This document shows, piece after piece, positions 24,965 to 36,907 of a stretch of 64,000 nucleotides of DNA. Each line of letters begins with the position of its first letter. Positions within the stretch are counted from its first letter, which is position 1. The position numbers and the translations under genes are program-made. Source of the stretch: Effrenium voratum (taxonomy: Eukaryota; Sar; Dinophyceae; Suessiales; Symbiodiniaceae); assembly GCA_963377175.1 (NCBI GenBank), contig CAUJNA010003244.1, positions 62,001-126,000 on the forward strand. Direction: 5' to 3'. The notes under the pieces are model-generated. The model did no database searches, was not told the DNA's origin, and saw nothing but the letters and a program-made list of their open reading frames with translations.

Positions 24965-25470
24965 AGATTTGGTCGTGGGTTCTCGAGTCCAGATTTGCAT
25001 GTTTTCACTCCCCCAAAACCAAAAGGCAAACTCTGGGATCTCTTTTCAACTTCTTCTGCATGTCGCGGTTCACAAACCATGGAGCGGACCGGAACATCTC
25101 ATGTTGGGCAAGAGCTGAGGTGGGTTGGAGAAACAACAAATCTGCCGTTCATAGAATGCTTTATGGGGTGAAGGCGCGGGGCCCTTTTGGTCCAGGCCCG
25201 GGCGAAGCTGAAGGAAGCCGTGGCGACCTGAAGTCGAACCCCACGTGTCGTCTTTGAGGGATCTCTGCTCGCAAGCCAACATGTTTTTGGAGCGTGTCGA
25301 CACAGGGAGCCCGAAGAATGGGGGCGAAAGGGCAGTTTTTCCCTTGGGCTTCACGGACACACGGACATCTGGTTTTGGTTCATTCCAGTTTCCAGTGGCC
25401 TTTCATTGGGGGTACGTATTGACCCACTTGCTCCATATTTCCCCATTCGGAAGTTTCGGAGCAGCTTTCA
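24965..25470. other. Intron-like sequence
   Basis: No confident exon. A short GC-rich stretch at about 25170-25235 may be coding. Confidence 0.35.
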
Positions 25471-25472
25471 AG

Positions 25473-25540
25473 GTGCAGCTCCGGGACATCGCCACGCTGC
25501 AAGCGGCCATCGACCAAGCCAAGGCGCGAAGTCGTGGGAG
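25473..25540 (+). CDS. Exon: helical repeat segment
   Basis: After TTTCAAG the frame reads VQLRDIATLQAAIDQAKARS. L-x-A-A-I-D-Q-A-K matches IRIAIDQAEEAGV at 15842. A convincing small exon. Confidence 0.6.
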
Positions 25541-25544
25541 CCGC

Positions 25545-26685
25545 CGCTTCGACGCGCGCGAAACTCGAATTCGCACCCCAAGCACGTCCTCTGAGGCTTC
25601 GGGTGTCTTTGGGGCAGGGGGTGGGATGCTCCGAATCTGTTCGTGGGATTTCAATTGTGGGGGCATTGGTTGGACCTGTTGGTGGACGTTATGCCAACAT
25701 GGGCGGGCTTCGGTACCCATCAAGCATGTTTCAGGCGTATTCCTTGTAAAACATCATGGTGAAGTTCCTTTCTGAGGTTATTGACAGATTTGGGGGAGCC
25801 CCCCAAAACAAAAGGGCTGGTATTTAAACAGAAGCTGAAAAGAACCATCTGCCTTCAGGGGCCTATTTCAGTGTCCATGAAAGGGACATCCTCAAAGCTA
25901 CCCTCTAAATTGGTTTACAGCCAATCCATCCAAAACAGTCATGTTGTGAATCCGTGTAAATGCTCTCTTTAAGGGACCTACACGTATTTTAAATAGGCGG
26001 CACGTGGGCGGCACGCATGGGCTTCAGCTATCGTCGGGTCAGGCGGTGGGGCTATCAGTCATGGCGATCGCCGAGGCAGGGAGGAGCCTGCTCCTGTAAG
26101 CCCACGAAAAACAGGGCTCCCCCAAAATGGACACACCTCTTATGGTGTATGATGATGATTATATGATTATACGATTTAGGATTGTATGATGGTTATTTCA
26201 CTTTTCGGTTTAACCATCATATAGTCATCACCTTTTTGGCTGACTCAAGGTGAGTCTCCCTTGGTAGGTGTGCTGTTGTAAGGGGGAAGTACAGGGAGCT
26301 CGTCTTTCCAACCATCATGGAATTCAACACCAAGTTTGTCTCGGATGTGCTTGCCCCTGGGGTTCACTGCCCTCTTGCAAACATCATAGAGGTCGACGTT
26401 TTCAGGCTTCCCCGAAAGGAACGTCGCATTCCCAAACCATCCGATCATCAGCCTCCATGATTGCAGCTTTTGGGTTTCCTTTTGTTGCAACCATTTTGAG
26501 TCAAGGTCCCAAGATGAAGCTGCCTTTTAGGGGTCAACAGGGAGTTCTAGGGGTTGATTCCCCGTTCTTTTCAACCATCGTTCCTTTCAAAAACCGGCTG
26601 TTTCCCCTGGGGAGGAGTGAGTGACTCTGGACATGAGCACGGCTTGCCAAGAAAGGACTGGAGATTGGCTCGTGCGAGGCATCGG
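25545..26685. other. Intron-like sequence
   Basis: No exon recognised. At 26230-26250 a CCTTTTTGGCTGACTCAAG string faintly resembles the spliced-leader 3' part but has insertions. I do not call it. Confidence 0.4.
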
Positions 26686-26689
26686 AAGT

Positions 26690-26765
26690 GATCAAGGAGG
26701 AGGAGCTGAAGATCCAGCTGCGGAAGTGCGGCGCCGAGCGAGCTCTGGTGCACTTGGGGCTCGGG
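26690..26765 (+). CDS. Exon: helical repeat segment
   Basis: Reads VIKEEELKIQLRKCGAERAL followed by VHL. Glu/Lys-rich helix typical of the series. Acceptor near CGGAAG. Confidence 0.5.
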
Positions 26766-26769
26766 ACAT

Positions 26770-27075
26770 GGGGCCAAGCTCTACGTTTCTCCGCAAAAGC
26801 CATGGTTTGCAAGAATTTTCCCATCTCCACTTGGGCAACAAGTCATTTGACCGTGCGGTCGATCCTCTTCAACGCGATCAGGGTAGTCGTAGCCCACTGT
26901 TTTGAAACCTGGATAGGTGCACAGACCCATGAAAACTGCGAGCGGTGCTAATTTGCCACCCTTTGGTTCCCTTCTATTGAAGCCGCTTCTTTCAATGCCT
27001 GCTTTGTAGTGATTAAGACTTGAGTTGTTTGGGGGACGAGCCCTCGCTGTTCTGATTGCATGTGCATGTCTGTTT
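26770..27075. other. Intron-like sequence
   Basis: Nothing recognised. Confidence 0.4.
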
Positions 27076-27078
27076 CAG

Positions 27079-27140
27079 GCGCCTTTCACAGCTCTACGGC
27101 AGCACCAACATGCAAGAGCTGAGAGCAGCCGTCAACCTTG
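27079..27140 (+). CDS. Exon: short helical segment
   Basis: After TTTCAG the frame reads RLSQLYGSTNMQELRAAVN. MQELRAAVN fits the second-helix cadence. Start phase is uncertain. Confidence 0.4.
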
Positions 27141-27144
27141 GCTC

Positions 27145-28005
27145 AGTGAACGGCGCTGGCCCCGGCTGACGGGCATTTTGACCGGTGAATTTGGAGGGCT
27201 TGGAGGGGAGGTGAGAAATACAATCTCTTGTTTTACGGTGATTAGGCTGCCACAATCGCCTTTGAGTAAGTGGTACTTCTCGCCTCTACAAGGGGTCCAG
27301 ATTGCCTTCTACTTATGATCATTTCTGTTGCAGCTTTCTTACCTGCTTCATTGAGTTTGTGCACCGACTGAGCATGCATGCGTGAGTTTCGGATGCGAGG
27401 CCTGAAGGACAAAGATCTCGCAGATGCGCGTGCCTGCCTTGGGGGCGGATCCCGGCAATTTGGGGGCATCTCTTTTGTACTTGGTACCCTCCCACCAATT
27501 AACATGGAACCTGACATGGGGTCCGCTTCAACGGCAAAATGGTCTTCCAGGGACCCCCTGTCAGGTTCCATAATAATCGGTGGGAGGGTCATTGTAATGC
27601 CCCTTTTGGTTGTCAGTGACACGAACTGGAATGCGATCATTTGTGGGGCCCGCTATTTTGAGACACACCTGTTTTCGAATGTGTCCAACAAAATAGCACC
27701 CGTAACATGCTTTTGTTGTTTGGTTTGCCTTTAAACTTCATCCCCGAGAGGCACCTCAAAACGGTTTCCAGTTTCGCAGTCTTGTCAGCTCCCTCACCAA
27801 GTTTTTTTTTCCCCGCTTCTTTGCGGAACGGCCAGGTTTTCAAGCAAGCAGCCCGCCCTCCCTTTCCCGCTTGTCCCAGCACCCCTTTGGCGACAAGGGT
27901 GTCTCTTTTTGAGGGTATTTTTTGTGGTTTTAACGGAAACCAAAAGGACCATCGCCATTGAAAATGGGTCCAGGAAACGCACCCATAAGTGACCGAATCC
28001 GAGGC
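27145..28005. other. Intron-like sequence with repeats
   Basis: Holds an inverted repeat (GGTACCCTCCCACCAATTA-type and GGAACCTGACA/TGTCAGGTTCC arms, 27480-27595) and a minus-orientation introner-like copy at about 27930-27965. No exon seen. Confidence 0.45.
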
Positions 28006-28008
28006 AAG

Positions 28009-28065
28009 CAGATCTCCGAGCTGGAGCAGCAAGAAGCCTCCTGCGAGAGCTGGACACCTCGGGTT
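28009..28065 (+). CDS. Possible exon: Glu/Gln-rich helix
   Basis: Reads QISELEQQEASCESW in a GC-richer island after GGCAAG. Short but compositionally like the other helical exons. Low certainty. Confidence 0.3.
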
Positions 28066-28069
28066 GACC

Positions 28070-28735
28070 AGCCGCGGGTTTGCGAGCTTCTTGCACGGCC
28101 GCGCAAAGAAATTGGCTATACAGTTTCAGGAGTTGGAGTTTAAATTTTGGTGTCCACCAAGGGGTCTCCATTACAAGTTCACACCCAATTGCCCGGTGTC
28201 AGTTGAGCGGCCCTTTCAGTAGGTGGCTCGGTTCCTACCTGGTTTAGTTGCAGTTTTGTAGAGCCTACATAAACCTTTATAGCCATGTTTGTAGAACCAA
28301 CTGTCTGTTCCGGGTTCAGTTGACTTAACAGTTGGCATGGCCCCTTGAAAGCGGAATCCCCAGAAGAGTGGATCTTTAAGCAAACATTGTCTCTCTATTG
28401 TTTGCCTGAGGTGAAGATTCCCTTTGTCTATTCGTGCCCCTTTTTCTATTCTCTTCAGGGATCCAAATCTCTTCAAACAATGAGAACATTTCGTTGGAAC
28501 ATTGGTGGTTTCTACCAAGCATGGGTAAGTGGGAACCCAGCAATATGACGCGCAAACCGTGTTGACTGCATCGATGGATGACTATCTCTAGTGGATGAAT
28601 TTCCGTTTGGTTTTCCTTCAAAGCACAGGCCAAAACGGGCGCGCTCAAAAAAGACACTCCCCATTTGGTGAGTATCCATCCGTTTGCCGACTCCCACCAT
28701 GGAAGTTGTGAAGGAACCTACTCCCCCCCCCCCCA
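28070..28735. other. Intron-like sequence
   Basis: Nothing recognised beyond a short introner-like fragment near 28600. Confidence 0.4.
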
Positions 28736-28737
28736 CA

Positions 28738-28815
28738 GGCGGTGTCGATTGCTGGCACCCAAGGTCTGTCCGAAGCCATCAAGGGCCGGGAGATCGTGTC
28801 ACTCCAGGTGGCTCA
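28738..28815 (+). CDS. Exon: unrecognised segment
   Basis: After CCACAG the frame reads AVSIAGTQGLSEAIKGREIV followed by SLQVAQG. A clean coding island whose composition fits the series (L-S-E-A-I-K-G-R-E). Confidence 0.5.
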
Positions 28816-28819
28816 GGGG

Positions 28820-29660
28820 AAAGGGTGCACTCGAAGAGGGTGTACCTGAAGGGTTGCAGGGTTGGTTGCAAATATGGCTTAAACCCAATGGGGCCTTTGG
28901 GCCCCTTGCAAGGGAACCAAAACTGTGGAAAAAAGCATGATTCCTATAAGGGCCATTTGAGTCAGTAATTGAATGGGAGAGCAAGAGGAAACCACCCGTT
29001 GTGAGGGTTTTTCTATGAGACAACCCCAAGCTTTGGACAAGGTGTGAACCAGGGTTGGGCAAGACATGTTTCAACAAACAAGTGCACGGGAACCCCCCAA
29101 ATGGGTGGTTTCCTCTTGGTTTCTCCTTCCAGACACAAGTAGCAATTCTAGAAAGACGGGGGTTGTCTCCAAACAGGATATGAACCCCGGCAAACATGGA
29201 GATGCAGCGGTTTTGCCTCGGGCCCGCATCTTCACAATTAAGAGGGTACTCGAACAACACATTGCACCCGTCGCATGCATTTTTCCTGACAGTGGTTTTT
29301 TTTTTGCGAACCAACGGTGACTTCTGCTGTAAGGGGTGCGTGTGGTGTGTGTGTGTGTGTGTGCTTCACACAGCGATCCGGATTAAAATGGAGCACCTGC
29401 CCCATCAGAGTCAACCATGAGTTCATTCCGGTTCCCATTACGCGGTCCCTTTATTTTCCTCCCAAAAGCCAAATCCCGGCCCGTGGCATGCAAGCTTATC
29501 TTTTTCTCGGGTGTGCGAAGTTTCCCTTTTGTAGCTTGTCCTCAAAGGAAGCGGACGGGGCTACCTCTTGCATGGAGCAGCCTATGGGTTTTCCGAATCT
29601 GCGCTTAGCAACTTGGGCCGAAACTCCGAAGACCCGAAGCCCCCGAAGCGGGAGGCTTCC
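28820..29660. other. Intron-like sequence with repeats
   Basis: Contains an introner-like copy at about 29085-29150 and a short GT microsatellite at 29340-29363. No exon. Confidence 0.4.
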
Positions 29661-29663
29661 GCT

Positions 29664-29715
29664 CGCGCCAGGTGGCCATCAAGGCCGCGAAGGCGCTGGC
29701 GCAGCAGGTGCTCAC
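29664..29715 (+). CDS. Exon: helical segment
   Basis: Reads SRQVAIKAAKALAQQVLT, a clean amphipathic helix in a GC-rich island. Other frames are also open, so frame confidence is moderate. Confidence 0.4.
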
Positions 29716-29719
29716 CAAC

Positions 29720-31140
29720 TGCCGCGGGCCCAGCCGCGGAGGTTGGCGGGGGGGGGAGGTTTGGAGGAGGCCAAGAACGCTTCCCTGTTCTCGGCACGTT
29801 TTTTGTTTTTCCTTTGGTGTTTCTTCTGGTGTTTTTGGGTTTGTTCCTTTTTCGGTGGACGTTTTTTGTTGTTGTGTCTGGCTTGATTTTTGGTTCTGTT
29901 CATGTGTGGTGGCGGGCTGCAAAGAGCACAGTTGTTTGCTAATCGACCAAGGGTTGCGCAGGCAGGGTGTGCAGACACTTGCCACCACTCCAACCACTTG
30001 CGATGCGGGTTCCAACCGTCGGATTTCGTTGCCATTTCAGATTGTCTCCAAGTGGGACGGTCCCCGCCAAGTCGGTGGTTTTGCTCTTTGTGCCCCTTGA
30101 AACCAACTCTTCTTAATTCCAAGAAACCACCAAAAAAGCAAAAAGCAAGAATCAGAACACAGGTAGCTGCACAAACACATCTCCGACAAACAAGTTACTG
30201 TTTCGGATGTCAAGGGCCGAAGTAGCTTGGCGCACAAGCCACATTGGCTCGGCATCGGCCCTCATGTCTGCGCCCTGCTGACTGGACTGGGCTGGACTGA
30301 CTTAGGCTAGTTGACGTTGTCTGGCGTTGCAAAGCTTGCTAGGCTGGGCAGGTGGGTTGATATGGGTGACTGGGGTGCTGGCTGGACTGGCACTTGTGGC
30401 TGGGAGTGGCTCCCAGAGTTTTGTAAGGCGTGGCTGGCTGCAGACTGGAGTGGGCTAATTTGGGCTGCAGCTAAGCTTGGGCTGTTGCCCCAGTTGTCTC
30501 AGAGCTGGACAGGCCTGGCCAGCACTAGATATGGTTTTTGATGGAGATCTGAGTAGTCTTGACCCAAGGCTTTTTTTTCCTCTCCGGTTAATCCCTTGAA
30601 ACCATGTCTCCAACAAACACGTTGTGGGAGGCCATTCGTTGAAGCGATGTTGCTGTCTGGAGCCCCTTCCTTTGCGTTGAGGCATCCCTCCGGAGCTGGT
30701 GGCAGACGCAGAGAAGGCGGCTGGTTCTGAGAAATGGGGACGAAATTGTTTCTGCCAGACCAGAAGCGGCTGCAGATTTGCTCGACATGGCTTTGGTTCG
30801 ACCTAAATGGTGTTTGAGAACTTGTGTTGTTCCTGCCCAGCCAATGGCCTTTCTTTTGCACATTCTTCTTCCCATCAGCTGGGGGCCACATCTTTCGAAT
30901 TGGGGGTTGAAGACAAGGAGAAAAGAGGCGGATGTCAGGAATGAACACAGATCATTTGCCCCCTTGCAAGGTTTGATGGAACTCGAAAAGCGGTCCCCGC
31001 CAGGAGATTCTGTTTGCCATCTTTCACCTTCACCGGTTTCCAGCGTCAATGGAGGTGTCATTTGGTGGACCCTCGCGGAATGATCATGGGTATGTTGCCA
31101 CATCCGGGATCCTGTCCACATGGTCAGTGTCCTTTTCGCA
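29720..31140. other. Long intron-like stretch
   Basis: Contains an imperfect GCTGG/GACTGG-rich tract (about 30270-30530) and an introner-like fragment near 30045-30120. No exon recognised. Confidence 0.4.
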
Positions 31141-31184
31141 ATATACCACGCCTCGAAGAAGATGCAGAAAGTGATAAAGGCGAT

Positions 31185-31312
31185 TTGTTCAACAATTATC
31201 CGAACATCTCTGGGAAGAAGCAGGAATTGAAGAAGGAGATCGAGCAGTCTGCCCGGGACATGCTCTTGGATTCAGCCCACTCCTCAGGGCGCTCGGCAGA
31301 ATTGGAATTATC
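31185..31312 (+). CDS. Exon: charged helical segment
   Basis: Reads ISGKKQELKKEIEQSARDML then LDSAHSSGRSAELE, ending near TTATCTGTGAGT (GTGAGT donor). Coding may begin earlier (EEDAESDKGDLF, from about 31155). Confidence 0.45.
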
Positions 31313-31319
31313 TGTGAGT

Positions 31320-31650
31320 GTCTCTGTGTGTGTGTGTGTGTGCGGAGCGTCAGATCCACGGGAAAAAGGGGGGTCGGGTACGTTCTACACTGCCGCATAG
31401 TGTAACTATTAAAGTTGCCGATCAATGAAACCGATCCAGTCAAGGCATGGACAGATGGAACCAACGGATCAGTCAAATGAGACTTTGTTTTGGTTTGTGT
31501 GTGTGTTTTCCTGTTTTTTCCTTGCAGGAATCAAACGTCACCCAAGTCCGTGTCGCCATGGTCATTTTTGTGGCAGACAAAAATGGAACCCCAACAACGC
31601 CTCATGCATTTTGCTTCCATGCGATTTCCAGCTGGGGAGAAGCTGGCGCT
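31320..31650. other. Intron-like sequence
   Basis: Short GT microsatellites. No exon. Confidence 0.4.
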
Positions 31651-31652
31651 CG

Positions 31653-31772
31653 CCTGAGATCAAGCGCTGCAACGGCGCCATGAAAGTGATCGAAGCCGTC
31701 GCCGGCGATTCGAACGAGCAGCCGGCCTTGAACGCCAAAGCGGCCCTGCAGCAGCGGCGAAGGACCGGAGGT
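31653..31772 (+). CDS. Exon: helical segment
   Basis: Reads PEIKRCNGAMKVIEAVAGDS then NEQPALNAKAALQQRRR. One of the longer and more coherent exons of the series. The donor may be near CGGCGAAG. Confidence 0.5.
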
Positions 31773-31774
31773 CG

Positions 31775-33195
31775 GGTTTTCGGCTTTAGAGCAGTGAGAC
31801 TGAGGAGCGGACGTGGGGGTTGATCAACAGCTCCTTTACAGGGAAACCACCACAAAAGATGACTTGCAACACGAAATGAGAAACAACCTTCAAGATGGAA
31901 GGGCGTTGGTGCCAGCTGGCCTGTTTTGGAAACAGGTGGCGTTTTGATTGATCTTGCAGGAGGTGATCAACTTGTTGATAAGGGAAGGTCTTTCCAATAA
32001 GGGTTGTGGCTCCAAAAGACAGACGCACCAGATGTGATGACATGGCGGACCCCGCTCAATCGAGGTTTGGTCAGAATTTCCTGCAGGCTACGGTGGTGAG
32101 GGCTCACCAAATTCCCACGTGCCATTGGGAAACAAGTCTTGTTGACCGCGGGTCACGCGCGAATGCTTAGCCATCCGAATCCGCTCTTCAACCAAGAGGG
32201 TCCTTCTATCTGGGCTCAAAGGCAATCCTTAATCATTACCTCGGGTTAATCCTTTAAGGTGTCCGCTTCGTAGCGGTTTTCCGCTCGGGGATGACAGACG
32301 ACAACCGCCGAGTGTCGTCTGGGGTCCTTGGGCGACTCTCGTAGGAGCCAGGCGAACTTCGAGGCTGCGCTTCAAGCCGCCGGCTTGGGAATGTGTGGGA
32401 TCGGGGTTTTTGTCTGAGAGTGGAGGAAAGGGAAACCAAGGGAAACCAAGGGAACCCACAGGAAGCCGAGGGAAACTGAAGACTTTGCTTTTTGTTGTTT
32501 GAGGGAAAGGACACTGAAGGAACGGCCTTGGTGTTTTGTGGACATGTCTTCTGGTTTGGTGATTCCAAAAACAAAACCAACGGTGCCTTGTGGGTTTCTT
32601 TGCTGGAAAACACGGCTCTGGTTTGGTGATTTAAAAGGGAAGCCAAGAGGGAAACTACTGCAACCACATTTGGTGTTCCCCAATTTGGTGTTCTCCTTTT
32701 GGGAGTCAAGGGTGAAATCTAAGTAGTTGTACGGTCCCTGGTATCGCAGGGAAGGTTATACCACGGTTGTGGGAATGAGGAAAATCATCTTGCAACCGGT
32801 TGTGCGATACCCGGAAACTTTACGCCGCTTTGAGTAAACACATTGTGTTCCGGAAGGCCGTTTGTGATAGGTGTCACAGAACTGGTCAATTTCCACAACT
32901 TTGATGATTGCAATGCCAGCGAGTGAGTTCAATTGTCCGCCTCAAGCGTTGTGATTCTCTTAGACCGGGGGTTGCAACCCAACCCAGAATTGGCGGTTGT
33001 TTGGAGATTGCCTTCTCATTTGTTTTCAAGAACCGTTCTCCGCTCCACAGGGTTTCCTACATTTGACCTACTCAAAAAGGGGCAAGAACGGCATATTTTG
33101 GGGGATGAGGTGATGTGTGATGTGGAAAGCCTCCCCACAAGGGGAAACAAGGACCCCTGTCACCCAAACAGAGGAAGATAGGGAGCCCTTTCCCC
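31775..33195. other. Intron-like sequence with repeats
   Basis: A GGGAAACCAAG-type short tandem (32430-32475) and introner-like fragments (32625-32700). No confident exon, though 32270-32400 is GC-richer. Confidence 0.35.
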
Positions 33196-33196
33196 A

Positions 33197-33300
33197 GACA
33201 CCTCGGGTCTCGGGCGGCTCCCCCGACTTGCGGCGGCTCGTGAGCTCCGAGGCTATCGGCATCGACTCGCGGCCCAACAGCCGGGAGGCGCAGACACAAC
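33197..33300 (+). CDS. Possible exon, unrecognised
   Basis: Reads TPRVSGGSPDLRRLVSSEAI then GIDSRPNSREAQ in a GC-rich island. Several frames are open, so the call is tentative. Confidence 0.35.
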
Positions 33301-33304
33301 AAGC

Positions 33305-33780
33305 AGGGCGCAGGACTTCAGGCCAGGAGGGTGAGAGGTGGCCGAGGGAGGGGGAAAGGGAGCCACAATAATTACTTGATTCCCAGTAGGGAATGAGCTA
33401 CTCAACTGCAGGTTCCTTTCAGCATATCGCCCAACTCTGACTTCCATTTCTTGCTGGTTCATGGCTTTCGGGATCGCTTTCCCAGGTTTTTCCGGGTCTT
33501 GGGGGGGCCCCATGCCGCAACGGGCCAGGGCTCGGCAAGCGGCGGATGTCTGCCCTCCACAATGGGCAGCTCGGTGGCGGGCTGAGCCAGACGGGTGGCA
33601 CGAAGGGAACTGCACGTCAGAAAGGAACCAACTCTCACATTGGAACTTGAAACCAATCCGGTGGACTCGGGCCTGGACTACTTGAAGAAAGGGCACCGTA
33701 TTTTGAGGCTTTTCTTGGAATGCGGCAAGTCTGTCGTGTTGGTCGCTTAAAATGCATCACTCAGCCGGCCCGCGCAAGGG
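33305..33780. other. Intron-like sequence
   Basis: Nothing recognised. The 147-codon minus-strand frame is regarded as chance. Confidence 0.35.
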
Positions 33781-33784
33781 GGCA

Positions 33785-33882
33785 GCTCGGCGGCGGGGGA
33801 CGAGTACAGCCAGAGGATTCAGAACATCCAAGTCTCCATCCGTGGCGCGGAGGCTTTTCTGCGGCAGAAAGACCCTGGAAAA
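33785..33882 (+). CDS. Exon: helical segment
   Basis: Reads DEYSQRIQNIQVSIRGAEAF then LRQKDPGK. Coherent charged-helical composition and a drop in coding character right after GGAAAAG. Confidence 0.5.
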
Positions 33883-33889
33883 GTAAAAA

Positions 33890-34600
33890 AGGGAAAACAG
33901 AGAAGCGGGACACCTGGAAAAAGCCTTGGCAAAAAGGGAACAAGCCGGACAACACGGGAAAAGACGTTGAAAGGGGGAGGGGAGGGAACAACTCATGAAG
34001 AAAGCTCGGCGGACGGGCGCGTCGGGAGTTGGGCAGTTTTTGGTTTCAACTAGTCTTTGCAAGCCTGGCAAACCGGCAAACTGCATGCCCCGTGCCTAGC
34101 TTCGTCTGTGCGACCCCAAAACACCTTTCCACCGTTTCATCTTCTTCCCTCTTGCCCACCTTCTTTTCAGGAGTTGATTGTCCTCGCCGCAAGGTTTTTC
34201 CCGCTTGTGCTTTTTGCCTCCTTTTTCAGTTTTTTGAGAGGGAACAGGAGTTCAAACGCTTCTTCATCACGCATGTCCAGCCCAGGCGCAGGTCTCTGTG
34301 TGTGTGTGTCCCTCTTTTTTCCATTTCTGAAAGCAATCTTTTCCAGCGTTTTTGAAGTAGAAGCGCAAAGACATGGGTATGCCCAACATGCGTGCCTTCG
34401 CATTCCCTAAAGAAACCCACACACACACACACACAGGCAAGTCTAGGTGGACCCCTGGGCCATCTGCAACCCAAGCCCTCAACCCTCAACCAACAATCTC
34501 AAGTCTCAACCCTCTGAAACCCTCAACTGTCAACCCCAAAGGGACCCTTTAAGCAAGCAAATCCCTGCCTCCGCTCTCAGCGCCTTCGGCTGAAGTCTCT
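33890..34600. other. Intron-like sequence
   Basis: CT-rich, with short GT/CA microsatellites (34300, 34418) and a CAACCCTCAA-rich stretch at 34480-34540. No exon. Confidence 0.4.
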
Positions 34601-34607
34601 TTCGCAG

Positions 34608-34649
34608 GCCTTGGGCCTGGATGAGACGGACATCGCGCCTGCCCGCGAG
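34608..34649 (+). CDS. Micro-exon with GC donor
   Basis: Fourteen codons between TTCGCAG and CGCGAG|GCGAGG, reading ALGLDETDIAPARE. The donor would be GC, in keeping with other introns in this window. Probably the last exon I can see of the helical-repeat series. Confidence 0.4.
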
Positions 34650-34654
34650 GCGAG

Positions 34655-36235
34655 GCCGCAAGGGGTGCGGCGGTGCGGCGGTGCGCGCTGGGTGCTGCCA
34701 AAACGGAAGGGGGCGTGAGCAACCCGAAGGCTCCCATCTTGGGATTTCTTTACACCAAGCTGTTGGGGAGGTTGTGGCAACTATTGAAAGGGCATGGACT
34801 CTTTTTCGGGAACCCTTTGGTTGTCGTTGATTCTTGTCCAAACTGGCCGCTGTGTTTGGCGGTGGAGCCGTAGCCAAAGCTTTTGCCCCAAGTCAAATCT
34901 CAAGAACTTGGACATGTCAGGTGAACATCTTTTGGGCTGAGAACTGGTTGCCGAAACTTGAAACCCAAACGTCTAGCTGTACATGTCTGTGATGTTGTCC
35001 AGCAGATGTGTTCTTCAACAAATTCCCAACAGCAAAGGGACATGGATGGTATCTGAACAGAAGTATTGGTGAAGAGAATGGGGCGGTGACCCTAAGCTCT
35101 AAATTGGCCAGGTGTACAATTGTACAATCCGTTTGGGGTCAACAGTAGAAGCAACCAGGGATTTCCCCGAAAAGATGGAAACTCGTCATGGATGGGAATC
35201 CCTAAATATGACTCTGCCTCCGGGATCCAAAAATGCTTCAGCAGATACAGCCCAGATTCCTAAAATTGACTTCTTGGAGAAAGAACACAGCACTTCGGAA
35301 GAGGGGGGGATTTTGAGGGTTAGCGAGAGCCACGTGTTTGTATCCCCATCAAGAGCCGATTCCCCTTCTGGTCGATGCTCCTTTGTCATGGCTCAAACCC
35401 CGCGTCGCGAGCGGATTTGGATAGATGTCCAAAGTCAGGGCCCCTTTGACCCAGACACGAAAAGAGAATCTCAGAACACCCATAGGTCGATTCTTGAGCC
35501 CTAACATGGAAGTCAAGAAGCTGAAGATGCGATCTGGTCTTGTTGCTCTCAGGGAAAGACTTGGGTCTGGGGCTAGCCATGCCCAAAATCGACCAGCAAC
35601 TGGACATGCTGCATCCTCTGCACTGGAAACATGGCCGCCAGTGATAGGATAACCCATGTTTTGGAATTGCCTACGTGGATCAGGTGGTGTCGGGCCATTC
35701 AAGGAAAACAATATCCGTCCTTTTGGCATGGGAACTATTTAGGACCTGCCACACGCTTACAGCGGTTTCCGAACCCGTTGGCGGATGGAGGAAATGTCCT
35801 GGAACGAACGACAACGATAACGGTAGTCATTTGGGACTGGTGTCACCTGGATCGGCTTCGTCCGGGTTTCGATCCGCCCTATGCGCGCATTGGCATGGCG
35901 GTCCCAGCACTTGGCGCAGGCGGGAGCTGCTTCGAGAGATGAATGGGGTTGCTCCGGACCCACCAAGGGACAAATCACAAGGGCGGAAAAGCCGAAATTA
36001 GGTCCTTTCGGTTTACTTTTTTGAAAGAGCTGACCGATCTCGGCTAAGGCCCCATGAAGTCTTGGGGTTCCGTATTACCAGTTTGGGAATAGTTAATTCC
36101 CCAGATGGGGTGTGTTTCGTTTTGAGGGCGCCTTGCGAGAGAGTAGATGGTTTGTTGGGCCAGGCCACTTTGGGGCGTGTTGTTTTTGGGGGGAACCCAA
36201 GACCTTAGCCAGTTTCGGGGGGTGCCCCATTCGGA
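34655..36235. other. Likely intergenic or intronic, no gene seen
   Basis: A 130-codon + frame at 35112-35504 has no recognisable pattern and no GC rise. No terminator or poly(A) signal is identifiable, as expected for dinoflagellates. The boundary between the helical-repeat gene and the aminotransferase gene probably lies here. Confidence 0.3.
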
Positions 36236-36239
36236 GACA

Positions 36240-36360
36240 CCTCCACAAACGCCCCGCCGGCGCAAGGTGCGGCGGCGCGGCTTCGCCGCGCTGGCGCGAC
36301 GTGCCGGCATTCTGCGGGGAGAAGGCACCATTGAGACACTCGGCGAGGTGGCGTGTTTGC
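36240..36360 (+). CDS. Possible exon: Arg-rich segment
   Basis: GC-rich island reading RRGFAALARRAGILRGEGTI then ETLGEVA. Its Arg/Ala-rich character and its place just upstream of the aminotransferase N-terminus would fit a targeting region, but that is inference. Confidence 0.3.
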
Positions 36361-36470
36361 CAAATGGCTGTGGCTCGAAAAAGTGGTACCAAAATGGCAC
36401 CTTGGTAAATGGCACCAAAGAATGAAACCCGCGTAACCCCAGCTCTTTAATCTTGAGCCATACCCAAATG
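36361..36470. mobile_element. MITE family 2 copy, diverged
   Basis: Begins AAATGGCTGTGGCTCGA and ends CTTGAGCCATACCCAAATGG. The interior GTGGTACCAAAATGGCACC corresponds to the family. More diverged than the 12.4 and 17.0 kb copies. Confidence 0.6.
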
Positions 36471-36797
36471 GGTATGTATGGGTGTAAGTCTTTTGGGGGT
36501 AAAATCAAGCATCTCTGGGCGGCGTGGAGGGTTTGCCTGGGCCGATTCCTGGAAGAAAATGAAGCTTTGGACCCCCCGATTTGAGTGTCCTTTTGGGACC
36601 CGGTCCTGGATTTCCAGAGAGAGGGTGTCAAAAAACACGGAGTTGCGTGATGCTGATGGGCAATACCTGCCCATTAACATGGAGCCCAAAACGTTCCCCC
36701 CCCCCCCTCCCCCCCCCGCGGCAAAAGGAGATTCCCGTAAAGATTTTTTTGGATCCTCGTTCCTTTGCGGGGCAGCGCTGTGCCACAAAACACCAAG

Positions 36798-36855
36798 GAT
36801 GGTGGCAAAGGCCATCGCTCTGCAGAAGTCTGGCCGAGATATCATCCGCATGGAG
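36798..36855 (+). CDS. Aminotransferase exon: N-terminal helix
   Basis: Class I PLP-dependent aminotransferase, N-terminal part. The frame reads RMVAKAIALQKSGRDIIRME, matching the family's first helix and strand (…A-x-x-L-x-x-x-G-x-D-I-I-x-L-E). The exon ends ATGGAG before GCGGAA, a GC donor. Spliced to 37302 it gives RMEVGDPDF, exactly the family's conserved G-[DEQ]-P-D-F. Acceptor CCAAG. The frame is exact across the GC-AG intron (36856-37301). A MITE family 1 copy sits inside this intron. Confidence 0.75.
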
Positions 36856-36907
36856 GCGGAAACCATGCACGCCATGTGTGCCATAAGGAGGATCATCAAC
36901 CCATTCA

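Noticed and set aside
26230..26250. A third spliced-leader-like relict
   Set aside because: Needs two inserted bases and a mismatch; too weak to separate from chance.
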